A DNA stretch of 64,000 bases, taken from positions 31,648,769 through 31,712,768 of the forward strand of contig NC_012870.2 in NCBI RefSeq assembly GCF_000003195.3. The letters are read 5' to 3'. This document shows positions 34,901 through 46,985 of the stretch, in pieces; the first letter of the stretch is position 1, and every line of letters begins with the position of its first letter. The notes under the pieces are model-generated. The model saw only the letters and a list, made by a program, of their open reading frames with translations. It was not told the origin of the DNA and made no database searches. Both the position numbers and the translations under genes were made by a program. Origin of the DNA: Sorghum bicolor (Eukaryota; Streptophyta; Magnoliopsida; Poales; Poaceae).

Positions 34901-35344
34901 ATTATGCCGTATGCAGTATATCGGAAGCTTGGGAAAGGGGATCAAGATTTGACCAAGACCGATATGATGCTCAAAGACTTTGAAGGAAACGTGTCTCCAG
35001 TCAAGGGGGCGATATGTGCAGAGTTGACCATCGGCAGCAAAACCTTACCGACAACTTTTTTCGTGATCAGCGGAAAAGGTGCTTACAACTTATTATTGGG
35101 AAGAGATTGGATTCATGCCAATTGTTGTATCCCATCTACAATGCATCAATGCTTGGTTCAGTGGGTAGGTGACAAGATTGAGATTGTCCCAGGAGATTCT
35201 TCTTATGTTATCGCATCGGCAGAAGCGGATACTTACGAAAGGACCAGGTGCATTTCAGGAGAAGTTTGGGAGAAAGATTTTCTCAAAGTTGCCGATTATG
35301 AGATTCCACCGATCCAAGCAGTTGGTTCTGACGACGGTTTTTAA
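31963..35344 (+). pseudogene. A1 gag-protease, C-terminal piece with two nonsense codons
   Basis: Continues A1 gag after B. Order: a Gln/Pro/Met-rich spacer; a Retrotrans_gag domain (RYKVPDFTKFSGQDD through RIREVKNKC); a C-x2-H-x4-H-x4-C knuckle (CKWHNATSHDTNEC); a second Cys cluster (CPFFIHCW...DCPECNGY); an aspartic protease with ILVDGGAAINIMPYAVYRKL; stop TAA 35342-35344. Compared with A2, two codons became stops: TGG to TAG at 33137-33139 and CAG to TAG at 33404-33406. No shift is otherwise needed, so this is a recently disabled gene. Confidence 0.9.
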
Positions 35345-35356
35345 TGGATAGATTCG

Positions 35357-36044
35357 TGTTGATGCAAAACTGATCTGCAAACACAAAGGGCTAATACCCG
35401 ATTCAAACGTTAAGGCGTGCCAGCCGATTTGACCTTGCTATCGGCAAAGGTGATAACTCGAATACTTTAGTCCTGACAACAGCGATGCGCCCGGATGTCA
35501 CGGCTAAGAGGTATTCACGCGGAACTCGAGAACACGCCGAGCTTAAGTCGACGAATTCCTAAGAACTCGTAAAAAAGGAAAAAGTATGACGAAGTCGTCG
35601 AAAAAGTAGATGCTGGAATATGAGTAAAACGTGTGTTTGATTGATTTCTTGATATCTTGATTACAAGGTCCTAGGGTTTATATTTATACCCTGCTCAAAG
35701 AGCTACGACCAGATACGATTAGAATTCGAATCCCAAATTACACGGAATCCGTATACAAAACGATGCAAATAACTAAGGAAATAATAAAACTATCCTTCGT
35801 GACAAACCGAAACTCCTCCAGATGACAACTGGCAGCTTCCGGACTCCTCCTTCGCGTCATCGGCAATCCCTTTGCCATAGTCATCGGCAGACCTTTTTAC
35901 CCAGCCATCGGCACCATATTACTGCCTGTGGACTTAGTCACATTCAACCTCTCCCTCATCGGCAACCATCCTCATCAGCAACCCGCATTGTACTGCCACC
36001 CTATCCTGCCATCCTGGACACGTGCCCAAAAACGGTGTCACACA
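35357..36044 (-). repeat. 3' LTR of A2 (left end)
   Basis: 688 bp. On the plus strand it starts TGTTGATGCAAAACTGATC and ends CGGTGTCACACA, next to CCCCCC (polypurine tract GGGGGG on the sense strand at about 36,047-36,052). Its sense start is therefore TGTGTGACACC, whereas the 5' LTR has TGTTGACACC. Confidence 0.9.
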
Positions 36045-36680
36045 TGCCCCCCAGTTTCGGAGTATGAAACTATTAATGCTCCGAAATTCTCTGCAGTAAT
36101 GATGCCTTCTCCGCAATTAATGCTCCTAATCTGGTAACCGACAACCTCAATCTGGACACCTCTGATCCTAATCCTCCGCAGATTCCTCGAAATCCCCAAC
36201 TTCCTAAATGGGCATCTCTCTTGGTCGTACATCGGCAACAATTCCGTTATAAAGATCTGCCGATGCTCTGACCAGGATATTCGCAAAAAACGGTTATCCC
36301 CGTCTATCCGCCCATCGGCAAGATGACCGTTATAGAATATCGCCGATGGACCGACCAGGAGATTGCGCACAGTAAAATATCTTTAGATAATGACCGCTTC
36401 CTGTCAAATCACCTACACAATCCCTGGATTACCGTGCGAACAGTTACCATATCCACCTGAGTACCCTCGGGCTTCTCGGATGCGGCAAAGAGATAAGACG
36501 GATTTGCCCTTGCCCATCTTGTCCTATAAATAGTTCCTTCTTGGGAACTCCTCCCCATTACACCATTCTACTATCCAACTCTGCTTTTCCAGCGGCGGCG
36601 CCATCTACAACCCTTAAGACCTCCGACAAGCATTCTTCTTCATCAACTCCGGTGCCCTCCAACGTCCTCTTCACGACAAG
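36045..36680 (+). other. A2: untranslated region and promoter of the antisense PMD gene
   Basis: No supported coding to about 36,540. Within 35,840-36,370 there are at least eight GCCGAT/ATCGGC words. A TATA box is at 36525-36532. Confidence 0.55.
36525..36532 (+). promoter_or_regulatory. TATA box for the antisense PMD gene of A2
   Basis: TATAAATA in GTCCTATAAATAGTTCC, followed by a C/T-rich leader and an ATG at 36681. It directs plus-strand transcription, opposite to A2 gag-pol. Confidence 0.6.
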
Positions 36681-39600
36681 ATGGCCATTGGCTTCGTCGT
36701 CCCTGAGGTCAGACTTCCATCTCATCTGCTGTACCTTTTTCTCGCATTCCTATTCATCTGCTATTCATCTTACCGAATATTTTCCTTTTCCTTTTTCTTG
36801 TATTTTTATTCCCCAAAACACTAGGAGCTGTCCAACAAAATTGTCATCCCTACCGATCAACCACACCTTCAGTGCCTCGGCCCTCCTAGGGGATCCAGAT
36901 CCAACCGACCTTATCAATGCAGAAACCAACAGGATTCCCTTTAGAGCTGAAAACTTTTCTTTAGATCTGTGGAAAGACACCTTTCGTTCTTGGCCCAGTC
37001 CTACTGTAGGGTGGAAAGATTGGTTCTTGAGGGTCAGCAATTCATATGAAGTTCAATGGGGTGAGAGGAAGCTAGCTCAATGCATTAGGCTATCCATTGC
37101 CGATGTGCACAGGAACGAGTCATTGCTGATAGCTGCATCCTACTTTTGGTCAGACACTCTCAATGCTTTTGTTTTTGGCCACGGCCCTGCTTCTCCTACC
37201 CTTGCCGATGTAGCCATGCTTACTGGGTTAGATATATCTTCTGCCGATAGCACCCACTTTTTTGATACCGCCCCCAGTGCCAAAGTGGAGACTCGCGCTA
37301 TCGGCGGTTGGTCAGGGTACATCCAGAAGTACCGCGGGAGAGGGCCTGTCACCACAAAGGAGCAAACCACCTTTCTGAACATGTGGCTGGACAAGTTTGT
37401 ATTCTGTGGTCGATCGGCAGGACCGACTTCTGTCTATCTATCGGCAGCAGAAAGACTGGCTAGCGGCGGCCAATTTCCTCTCGGCCGATATTTGCTCGGC
37501 GCTGTTTACCACCTTCTTCATCAGGTAGCCCAGAAACTCCTGCTTGGCCAATCCATCGGCAACTTGGGAGGCCCCTGGTGGTTTATTAACATGTGGCTCA
37601 ATCTGCACCTGCATAAGCGCCTTGATTTCAACTTGTTCTCACAGCACTTCCCAAGAGATATAGCCGAGAATCATGTGTTAGGTGAAGAGGAATCGGCAAC
37701 GCGTGCCCCCTTGAACTTTGGTGAAGCCGTTATAGTCTTACCCGGTTCAGGGAACAATCCGGATCAGATCGGCCGATTCTTCGAGACTCTGTATGAGTGT
37801 CTGGCCAGAGATGAACGACCATGGCTGGCTTATGACGATCCAGACAGCATGCTCCCTCTGACCTTCAATCCATTTGAGAAGCTCTCGACAGGGACAATGA
37901 GGTGATGATAGCAATCGTGACTCCCAGAGCCATACCAGTGAATTTCTTCGGTAGCACGAAAACCTCCCCCCAAACCTATGAATTTTATAATCCATCGGCA
38001 TTAGCTCGCCAGCTAGCTTTCGGCCAATTGCCGATTGCACTTCCTTATGCCGATGTAATAAAGCCCAGAGAACCCATCGCCAACCTCCTCGAGTGTACTC
38101 GAGTAGCCCAGTTACCACCAAATGCCGATACAGATGTAGATCTGTCAGAATGGGTTCCAGCTGCCTTTATCACTCAGGCATACAAGCTATGGTGGGCAGA
38201 ATGGAAAGAGAATATATTCTACAGATCGGCCCTCTCATACCGCGGCATGATCGACCCCGAATACGAAGTCCCTGATGACACTGTAAGTATTTTAAACCGA
38301 TGTCTCATTTTCCAATACTATTCCCATCGGTAACTTACCCCTGTATTCCTTTTGCAGATTGACAACACCCCCCCATCGGTTAGCAGGAGTGGCAAGCCGA
38401 TCGACTTATTCCCATCAGGCCCGATTTCCTCAATCGGCCATAAGGCTCCCACTCTGGCTTCCATCGTGCACCGGGGTGTGCGCCTCAAGAAAGTTACCAC
38501 CAGGAAAACTCAGACATCACCAACGGTAACTGCCTCCACTCTGGCGCAAGCTTTCAAGGCAATCTGTTAAAACCTTTTTCATTTATGCTGACTATCTTTG
38601 TATCGGCTATCTGTGTTCATAAACTCCTTTTTGTTGTTGCAGCAAACTGGTGCATCGGCAAAAGCCAAACGCCAAGGTGCCGATGCCCCCCAGTCTAGCC
38701 AGCCAAAGAGGAAGGGCATCCAAGGTGCTAAGGCTGGAACAAAGCGCCAGAAAGTGGCAACTCCTCCTCCTCCTCCGGTGTCTCCAATCCCGGTGGAATC
38801 TTCCCCTTCTTCTCCAGAAGTCCAGACACAGCAAGTACCATCTCCCCAACCAATGCAGGAAGCACCACAGATGGAAGAACCCCAGCAGGAAGAACCTCAA
38901 GTGGCAGGTGCATCGGCTGACGTAGGTGAACAAACAACTGGCCCGGCAGGTCCAGTTATATCATCGGCGGTTTCCCCGACTCAGGCAGCTGTTCTCTCTC
39001 CTCCGGGTAACATATCTCAACAATACTTCCGCCGATAAACTTATTCTCATTTAGTCTCATAATCCTTCCTGTCTTCTTTCAGGCGATATCGTTCCATTGG
39101 CAACATTTGCCGATCAACCTGTAGCTCCATCGGCATCTTTGAGTCAAAGGCAAGAAATCGCCTTGAAGCAAGTAAGTCATCCAATTTTCCACCAGTACCG
39201 TCTGCCGAAGTTTTGACCATAAAACTGACTTATTTCATCTTCATTTTCAGGAACAAGATTCTCCCAACAGCTTATTCTCCTTCGCCATTGATATCTTCGA
39301 AGAAGAAGGCGAGGAAGCAAGCTCCTCTCGGGCAGTTGGGACTGTATCGGCAGAAACCAGAGCTAAGCTGGAAGAGCTATCGGCCATACTTCATCAAGAC
39401 ACAACTCAGCTGGTCAATGATTCTGACCCAGCCAAAGCCCTGTTCAAAACCCTTAGAGGCCAAATTCCTGCCGATGCTGAAGAAACACTCTTCCATGCTA
39501 CACACCTAGAAAGTCGCCAGCTACAGTACCAGAGAGCCACTCGACGTCTTGCCGATAGAGCCGCTCAAATCCAGCTTTCTGAGGAGATGATGAAAGAAAA

Positions 39601-39946
39601 ACTCTTAGCCGATGAGAAACATAAGAACATCGGCACCTTAAAGTCCTCAGGTGATGTACTGAAGCAGAAGGTGTCTGATCTATCGGCAAAACGAGAAGCT
39701 CTACTAGCCGAACTCAAGCAAGTAGAGGACGCTCTGTCCCAAGCCCAGCAAGAAGAGAGTCAACTGCCGGAGACCATCAAGCACCTTGAACAAGAACGAA
39801 ACGTCCATGGTCGCAAAGCGCTGCAGCTGAAGAGGAAGCTGAAGCCGATAGAAGGTTCTGCCGATGATGATATCAAAGAGATAGAGACAGCCAATCAGAT
39901 TCGGCTGCGCGCCATATCAGCAATCCAAGCGCTGCTGAACATCTGA
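36681..39946 (+). CDS. A2 extra gene: spliced plant-mobile-domain (PMD) protein with NLS-like patch and coiled coil
   Basis: Opposite to A2 gag-pol. The main frame (about 36,830-37,905) encodes a PMD-type domain: FRSWPSPTVGWKDWFLRVS, IADVHRNESLLIAASYFWSD and PTLADVAMLTGLD, then WWFINMWLNLHLHKR. A one-base shift near 37,885 leads into a frame continuing IAIVTPRAIPVNFF to a GT donor at 38283. Further exons: from 38358; 38643-39006 (Pro/Gln-rich, basic PKRKGIQGAKAGTKRQK); 39083-39171; 39251-39946 (heptad-rich coiled coil ending at a stop). The first exon is uncertain: ATG at 36681 gives MAIGFVVPE before a donor at 36708, but its frame does not join simply to the PMD frame. Similar genes are the extra ORFs of Tat elements; function unknown, nuclear role inferred. 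Confidence 0.7.
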
Positions 39947-40091
39947 AGCTTTCATCGGCAACACACTTCTGTTTTTCCGCTTTTAGCTTTTAGTCTAGCC
40001 GATAAGACTGTTATCGGCATCTTTTGAAACATTAAGTCCGCCCCTGAACATTTAAATCCAGCCGATAGGAGTGTTATCGGCACTTAAACTT
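39947..40091. other. A2: 145-bp gap between convergent PMD gene and pol, with two motif hairpins
   Basis: Two perfect or near-perfect hairpins, at 39998-40018 (GCCGATAA, loop, TTATCGGC) and 40061-40081 (GCCGATA, loop, TATCGGC). They sit between the two convergent coding ends and are conserved at the same place in A1 (62992-63012, 63061-63081). Confidence 0.7.
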
Positions 40092-43000
40092 TTATGCGTC
40101 GACCCATATGCTGGGGCAGTACTTCTTTAAATATTTGCCATTTAATGCTCTGGGAAATTCAACTCCTTCGAGAGTTTCTAGAATATAGGCATTACCAGGA
40201 GCTGAGTGTCTTATCCGATAAGGACCTTCCCAATTAGGAGACCACTTCCCAAACTTCGAACTTTTAGTCCCGACTGGCAAAATCAACTTCCATACCAAAT
40301 CCCCATCGGCAAACTCCTTAGCCTTTACTTTTTTATCATACCATCTAGCAACTCTCTTCTTATTTTCTTCTATACTCATTAAAGCCTTTAACCGATGCCC
40401 TGCTAAATCATCTAACTCATCGGTCATCAAAGTGGCATAATCATCGGCAGCCAATTGATCTTGAAAAGACAATCGCCTAGATCCAGCCTTAATCTCCCAA
40501 GGCAACACTGCATCATGTCCGTACACCAATTGATAGGGTGACACCTTGGTTGATCCATGACAAGCCATCCGATAAGACCACAGTGCTTCATTTAACAATG
40601 TATGCCACCGCCTAGGATTTTCTTCAATTTTTCGTTTAATAAGCTTGATAATTCCTTTGTTAGACGCTTCGGCCTGCCCGTTGGCTTGAGCATAGTAAGG
40701 AGAAGAATTCAACACTTTAATTCCCATACCGATTGCGAATTCATCGAACTCCCCCGACGTGAACATGGTGCCCTGATCGGTAGTAATCGTTTGGGGAATC
40801 CCAAATCGGTAAATAATATGCTCTTTCACAAAATCAATCATATTGGCCGATGTGACTTTCTTCAAAGGAATAGCTTCGACCCACTTAGTGAAATAGTCAG
40901 TGGCAACTAGAATGAACTTATGCCCTTTGCTAGATGGTGGATAAATCTGGCCGATCAGATCGATGGCCCACCCCCGGAACGGCCAAGGTTTTATTATAGG
41001 ATTCATAGCCGATGCGGGTGCTCTCTGGATATTACCGAACTTTTGACAACCTTGACATCCCTTGAAATATTTAAAACAATCTTCAAGTATGGTTGGCCAA
41101 AAATATCCATTCCTTCGAATCATCCACTTCATTTTAAAAGCTGACTGATGCGCTCCACACACTCCTTCATGGATTTCCCCCATCAAACTTCTGGCTTCAT
41201 CATCACCCAAGCATCGGAGAAGAATTCCGTCGATAGTTCGATAATACAATTCATTTTCAAGGAGCACATACTTGGTCGCTTGAAACCGAACCCGTCTTTC
41301 AACTTTTTTGGATGGATATTCTAGATAGTCGATAATTTCTTTCCTCCAATCACCGGCACTGACTGCCGATGTCGCATTAATCATTGGCTGATATCCTGAG
41401 GCATGCTGGGCTAACCGATTAGCGTCTTCATTATGCAATCGGGGAACATGCTCCAATCAGAAGTTCTTGAATTCCTTTAACAGTTGCATACTTCTCTCGA
41501 AATAGGTTATGAGAACTTCACTTCGGCATTCATAGCTTCCGGCCAATTGATTTATAACCAACATGGAATCCCCGAATATTTCGACAGCGTCAGCACGAAC
41601 TTCTCTTAACAACTCCAATCCCTTGATCAGAGCTTGATACTCAGCCTGATTATTTGTCGATGTAGCAACAATCGGTAATGAAAACTCATACTTCCTCCCC
41701 TTAGGAGAAACCAATACAATACCGATTCCTGCCCCCCGGTCACAGGTAGATCCATCAAAGAAGAGCGTCCAGGGTGTAATTTCCAAGGTTTCCACTAGAC
41801 CGCAATGCTGAGTTACAAAATCGGCCATGATCTGCCCTTTGACTGCTTTAGCCGATTCGTAACGCAAATCGAACTCCGACAGCGCTAAAATCCATTTACC
41901 GATCCTACCACTCATAATCGGCATAGATAGCATGTATCGGACCACATCATCTTTGCACACAACAGCACATTTAGCCGACAACAGGTAATGTCTCAGCTTG
42001 ATACATGAAAAATATAAGCATAAGCACAGTTTCTCAATGGCCGAATACCTGGTTTCAGCATCAATCAACCTCCTACTCAAATAATAAATTACTCTCTCTT
42101 TCCCTTCAAATTCTTGAACTAAAGCTGAACCGATAACCGATCCATTGGTAGATAAATATAATTTGAAGGGTTTCCCTTGTTGAGGTGGAACTAAAACTGG
42201 AGGATTTACTAGATACCTTTTGATCTCATCCAGAGCCAACTGCTGTTCTTCTCCCCAAACAAACTCCTGATCGGCTTTCAATTTAAGAAGAGGACTGAAA
42301 GCACGAATTCTCCCAGATAAATTCGATATAAATCTTCTGATAAAATTTACCTTGCCGATCAAGGATTGGAACTCGGTTTTATTGGTAGGGGCCACTATTT
42401 TATTGATGGCATCAATAGATCTTCGACTAATTTCAATACCCCTCTGATGTACCATAAAACCAAGAAACTGCCCTGCCGATACGCCAAATGCACACTTGTT
42501 GGGGTTCATCTTCAATCCATGCTTCCTGGTGCACTCCAACACTTTTCGTAAATCGGCAAGATGCTTTGAGAAATCTCCAGACTTAACCACCACATCATCA
42601 ATATAAATTTCTACGATCTTGCCGATGAACTCATGAAATATAAAATTCATAGCCCTTTGATAAGTAGCACCAGCATTCTTTAACCCAAAAGTCATGACTA
42701 TCCATTCAAATAGTCCAACATGACCAGGACACCTGAATGCGGTTTTTGGAATATCCTCCTCTGCCATGAATATTTGATTGTAACCCGCATTACCATCCAT
42801 GAAGCTGATGACCCGATGGCCAGCCGCAGCATCAACCAGTAGATCGGCGACAGGCATCGGGTATCCATCCATCGGCGTAGCTTTATTGAGATTCCTGAAA
42901 TCAATGCACACCCGAAGCTTCCCGTTCTTCTTGTAAACCGGAACAACATTGGAAATCCATTCGGCATACCGACACTGCCGAATAAACTTAGCTTCAATAA

Positions 43001-43325
43001 GTTTAGTAATTTCAGCCTTAATATCAGGTAGAATGTTAGGATTACATCGGCGGGCTGGTTGCTGATGTGGCCGAAATCCAGACTTGATGGGTAACCGATG
43101 TTCAACAATTGATCGGTCTAAACCAGGCATCTCTGTATAATCCCAAGCAAAGCAATCTTTATATTCCTTTAACAAACTAGTTAACTGCCGTTTACACTTA
43201 GGATCTAATTTAGCACTAATAAAAGTAGGCCTAGGCTTATCACCACTACCTATATCTACTTCTACCAAATCATCGGCCGATGTGAATCCCTGGCCTAATT
43301 TTCCATCATCGGCGAATCTATCCAT
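40092..43325 (-). pseudogene. A2 pol: RT, RNase H, second RNase H, integrase (one internal stop)
   Basis: Starts at ATG 43325-43323, sharing one base with the gag stop (TAATG). RT has FMDGNAGYNQIFMAEED and the catalytic YIDDVVVK. In the first RNase H the expected Asp is Asn (STNGS; A1 keeps STDGS). The second RNase H carries FFDGSTCDRGAG, NNQAEYQALIKGL and GDSMLVINQL. TGA at 41457-41459 replaces the CGA (Arg) still present in A1 (KDFRLEHVP). Integrase (to 40092) has H-x3-H/CQGC zinc residues, WAIDLIG, TTDQGTMFTS and NGQAEASNKG, and ends KYCPSIWVDA. Apart from the one stop it looks complete. Confidence 0.9.
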
Positions 43326-46300
43326 TAAAAACCGTCGTCAGAACCGACTGCTTGGATCGGTGGAATCTCATAATCGGCAACTTTGAGAAAATCTTTCTCC
43401 CAAACTTCTCCTGAAATGCACCTAGTCCTTTCATAAGTATCCGCTTCTGCCGATGCGATAACATAAGAAGAATCCCCTGGGACGATCTCAATCTTGTCAC
43501 CTACCCACTGAACCAAGCACTGGTGCATTGTAGATGGGACACAACAATTGGCATGAATCCAATCTCTCCCCAATAATAAGTTGTAGGCACCTTTTCCGCT
43601 GATCACGAAAAAAGTTGTCGGCAAGGTTTTGCTGCCGATGGTCAACTCTGCGCATATCGCCCCCTTGACTGGAGACACGTTTCCTTCAAAGTCTTTGAGC
43701 ATCATATCGGTTTTGGTCAAATCTTGATCCCCTTTCCCAAGCTTCCGATATACTGCATACGGCATAATGTTAATAGCAGCTCCACCATCAACTAGGATTT
43801 TAGTCATTGGCTGCCCATCAACCCTTCCTTTGAGGAACAAAGCTTTAAGATGCTGCCTCTCGTCATCGGCAGGTTTCTCAAAGACAGCCATCATCGGATC
43901 CAAAGCCAACTGAGCTATCTGATCAGAAAATTCCAGGTCATCGTCACTGGCTGGCGCAAGAAACTCCATCGGCAACATGAAGACCATGTTGACGCCTGCC
44001 GATGGACCTTCCCTCTTAGTGTCTGACGGCTGCTGACTTCCAGAGTTCTCTCCCTTGTTTAGCTCCTCTTGCCTTTCTCGTTGCAATCTCCTTTTCTGTG
44101 TCTTGGTTAATCCTTGAGGGCACCATGGAGGAAGTGGCCTTTGTCTTGCCATCGGGCGTCGGTTCTCCCTTGACTCCATACGATGTGTGTTAGCATCTCT
44201 GCAAAATATGAACTCATCGGGAACCCGCGCATTAGCCATCTCCTCGAGCTCTTCCTGGTTCCTGGGAAAATACTGGACACGGTCACCGAGCCGATCGCGA
44301 ACGCTAAGCCTGCCCCCCAGCCGATCATGAACTGACGCCCTTCCTCTGATTGGCCCATTAAATCGCCGTTCATCATCATGATAATGCCGATCGGTTCTAT
44401 CGTACCGATCATAACCGTTGCACTCAGGGCAGTCTCTGACAGTAGGAAGCTTGATATTTTCCTCCCAACAATGGATGAAGAATGGACAATTCCAATGATC
44501 CCTGTGCCGATTCCACTCCTGTCGGCGTCTTTCTTCTTCCCGTCTATAATCTTCCTGCTGGCGCCGATACCGATCTTCCCGTTGTTGCCAATTTCCTCGT
44601 GGCCTTCTATGAGTTATGACGATACCAGACCGAGGATGTCTTCCTGAGCTAGTTCCTTCCTGGACCAAGCCCTTATTTCTTGCATCGGCAGTAGTAACTT
44701 GATGCTGACGATCTACCGATGCACTCTTCTCAGCTGTCTCCGATGTTAAGACTTTAGCCTTCCCCTTAGCATCCAACATGTTTGTCGGGAAAGGATGTTG
44801 GTCTATCTTCATCGGCTTCTGGGCTTTGGAACTGTCAAATTTGATTCTCCCTGACTCTATAGCCGATTGCAGCTGCTGTCTGAATACTTTGCACTCGTTG
44901 GTGTCATGTGAAGTCGCATTATGCCACTTGCAATATCTCATCCTCTTCAACTCTTCTGCCGACGGGATCACGTGGTTAGGTGACAGTTTGATTTGACCTT
45001 CCTGAAGTAGAAAGTCAAATATTCTATCGGCCTTGGCAGTATCAAAGGCGAACTTCTCTGGTTCCTTCTGTCCAAAAGGACAAGACATCGGCTTCTTGTT
45101 TTTTACCCACTCTGCCAAACCGATTACTGGTTCTTCATCGGAATCTGAGCTTGTTGCTTCATCAACAAATGAGACTTTCTTATTCCATGCCCTCTTAGGC
45201 TCGAAAGGCTTGATGTCTTGGTCAGATATCCTCTGCACCAAGTGACTTAAACTTTCGAATTCCTGAGAGGCATACTTATCCCTGATATGTGGCAACAAAC
45301 CCTGGAAAGCCAAATCGGCTAGCTGCCGATCATCCAGAACCAAGCTATAGCATTTATTCTTGACCTCTCGTATCCTCTGCACAAATCCTTCAACCGACTC
45401 ATCATTACGTTGCCTCAACTTGACCAAGTCAGTGATCTTCTTCTCATGAACCCCCGAGAAGAAGTACCTGTGGAATTGCTTCTCTAGATCGGCCCAAGTA
45501 ATTACTGAGTTGGGAGGTAATGATATGAACCAAGTAAAGGCCGATCCAGACAATGATGATGAAAATAGACGAACCCTCAATTCGTCCCTGTTACCAGCCT
45601 CTCCACATTGAATAATGAACCTGTTGACATGCTCCATGGTTGACGTGTCGTCCTGTCCGGAAAACTTTGTAAAATCCGGTACCTTGTACCGATGTGGAAG
45701 CGGGATCAAATCATACGCTGGAGGATACGGTGTCCGATAAGAATAAGTGTTGACTTTGGGTTTTATCCCGAATTGTTCCCTCATTACTTCAGCAATCTTA
45801 TCGGCCCAATACGCATCGGCATCTTGCCGATGGGGCGGCTGCGGTTCTGGCACTTGGTGGCGAACCTCCACGTGTCTGTTTGGGGCGTGACCTGCATGGA
45901 ACATTGTATTGGTCACCTGTCCTCCAATCTGCGGACTACCAAACTGCTGTCCACCGATTGGCTGGTTGGGAATCCCCTGACCTTGGAACCCGGGATAGAC
46001 CTGTCCTTGCTGGAACCCTGTAGTCTGATAACCCTGCTGGGGCGATTGTGGAAAGGCTTGCTGTCCAAGCCATCCATTATTAGCGCTCATCGGCATAGGT
46101 GCTGCCGATGATTGGTAATGGGGTACCGTCGTTGAATTGACATACCCCGACTGGGCCATAGACCTCTGTTGCATCAGCATTGACTCTGCCGATGCGTTGG
46201 GCATCTGGAACATTGAATCTTGAGGATTCCTAGTGTAAGGCCGTGCGGTAGTAGTTGTGGTATACCGGGGACTCTGATTCACCGGCGCATTGGGAGGTGC

Positions 46301-46939
46301 CGATGTCAGAGGAGTTTTGCCCCTCATGTCAGTTATCTGTGATGTTCCCGGCGTCAACTCTGGAGGCATACCATAACCCCACCAGTTGGGAGGAAGATTT
46401 AACCCTGACATTGCCGATGCCAACATATCTGTTGTCAGTTTATGCTGCCCAACTGAAATTTGTGGGTTGGTTGCCATCGGCATAGATAGTGCGCCAGTAG
46501 TCCCCAATGTACTTGGAGGGACGGCAGACTGTGCACTTGCATTTGTCAAGGCAGCCGATGGAGCCGTGACCTCTGGTGCCGTTGGCTGATGATGGGAGGG
46601 CCCCACATAATCTGGCGGGATTTGTCCTTCCTTGAAAGTTCTTGCCACGGCGTTGAAAACCGTGTTAGACAGTACACTAGCTTGGTTAATCAACGCTCGA
46701 TTGATGGCATTGTCAACCATATCTTGAAGCTTGCCAGGATTGGCATCGAAGGTGACCTGCCGTGGTGCCGGCAGTGCATCTTTCTGGACCACTTCGCCGC
46801 TCCTGTTTATGCTGAAAGACTTCAGGCATTGCTGCTTGAACTCTTCCATGGCTTGGGCAATAGCTTGCTTTTGCTCATCCTTGAGGTTGGCCTCTGTTAC
46901 GGGGATGACGTTCTCTTGATCGAGGTCAGAGATCGACAT
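43325..46939 (-). CDS. A2 gag-protease polyprotein
   Basis: 1,204 codons, uninterrupted, from ATG 46939 (MSISDLDQENVIPV) to TAA 43327-43325. Order: helical N-terminus; Gln/Pro/Met-rich spacer (roughly residues 110-330); Retrotrans_gag domain (about 370-560); CKWHNATSHDTNEC knuckle; Arg-rich region (RRQQEDYRREEERRRQEW) with a CPFF..C/CPEC cluster; aspartic protease ILVDGGAAINIMPYAVY near residue 1,040. Ser-Ala, Ala-Asp and Pro-Met pairs recur because of the GCCGAT/ATCGGC words. This is the intact reference for the broken A1 gag. Confidence 0.92.
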   Translation of the reverse strand: MSISDLDQENVIPVTEANLKDEQKQAIAQAMEEFKQQCLKSFSINRSGEVVQKDALPAPRQVTFDANPGKLQDMVDNAINRALINQASVLSNTVFNAVARTFKEGQIPPDYVGPSHHQPTAPEVTAPSAALTNASAQSAVPPSTLGTTGALSMPMATNPQISVGQHKLTTDMLASAMSGLNLPPNWWGYGMPPELTPGTSQITDMRGKTPLTSAPPNAPVNQSPRYTTTTTARPYTRNPQDSMFQMPNASAESMLMQQRSMAQSGYVNSTTVPHYQSSAAPMPMSANNGWLGQQAFPQSPQQGYQTTGFQQGQVYPGFQGQGIPNQPIGGQQFGSPQIGGQVTNTMFHAGHAPNRHVEVRHQVPEPQPPHRQDADAYWADKIAEVMREQFGIKPKVNTYSYRTPYPPAYDLIPLPHRYKVPDFTKFSGQDDTSTMEHVNRFIIQCGEAGNRDELRVRLFSSSLSGSAFTWFISLPPNSVITWADLEKQFHRYFFSGVHEKKITDLVKLRQRNDESVEGFVQRIREVKNKCYSLVLDDRQLADLAFQGLLPHIRDKYASQEFESLSHLVQRISDQDIKPFEPKRAWNKKVSFVDEATSSDSDEEPVIGLAEWVKNKKPMSCPFGQKEPEKFAFDTAKADRIFDFLLQEGQIKLSPNHVIPSAEELKRMRYCKWHNATSHDTNECKVFRQQLQSAIESGRIKFDSSKAQKPMKIDQHPFPTNMLDAKGKAKVLTSETAEKSASVDRQHQVTTADARNKGLVQEGTSSGRHPRSGIVITHRRPRGNWQQREDRYRRQQEDYRREEERRRQEWNRHRDHWNCPFFIHCWEENIKLPTVRDCPECNGYDRYDRTDRHYHDDERRFNGPIRGRASVHDRLGGRLSVRDRLGDRVQYFPRNQEELEEMANARVPDEFIFCRDANTHRMESRENRRPMARQRPLPPWCPQGLTKTQKRRLQRERQEELNKGENSGSQQPSDTKREGPSAGVNMVFMLPMEFLAPASDDDLEFSDQIAQLALDPMMAVFEKPADDERQHLKALFLKGRVDGQPMTKILVDGGAAINIMPYAVYRKLGKGDQDLTKTDMMLKDFEGNVSPVKGAICAELTIGSKTLPTTFFVISGKGAYNLLLGRDWIHANCCVPSTMHQCLVQWVGDKIEIVPGDSSYVIASAEADTYERTRCISGEVWEKDFLKVADYEIPPIQAVGSDDGF

Positions 46940-46985
46940 GTTGATCTTGATCTTGAATCTGTCCCACCGGGCGTGCCAAAAGATG

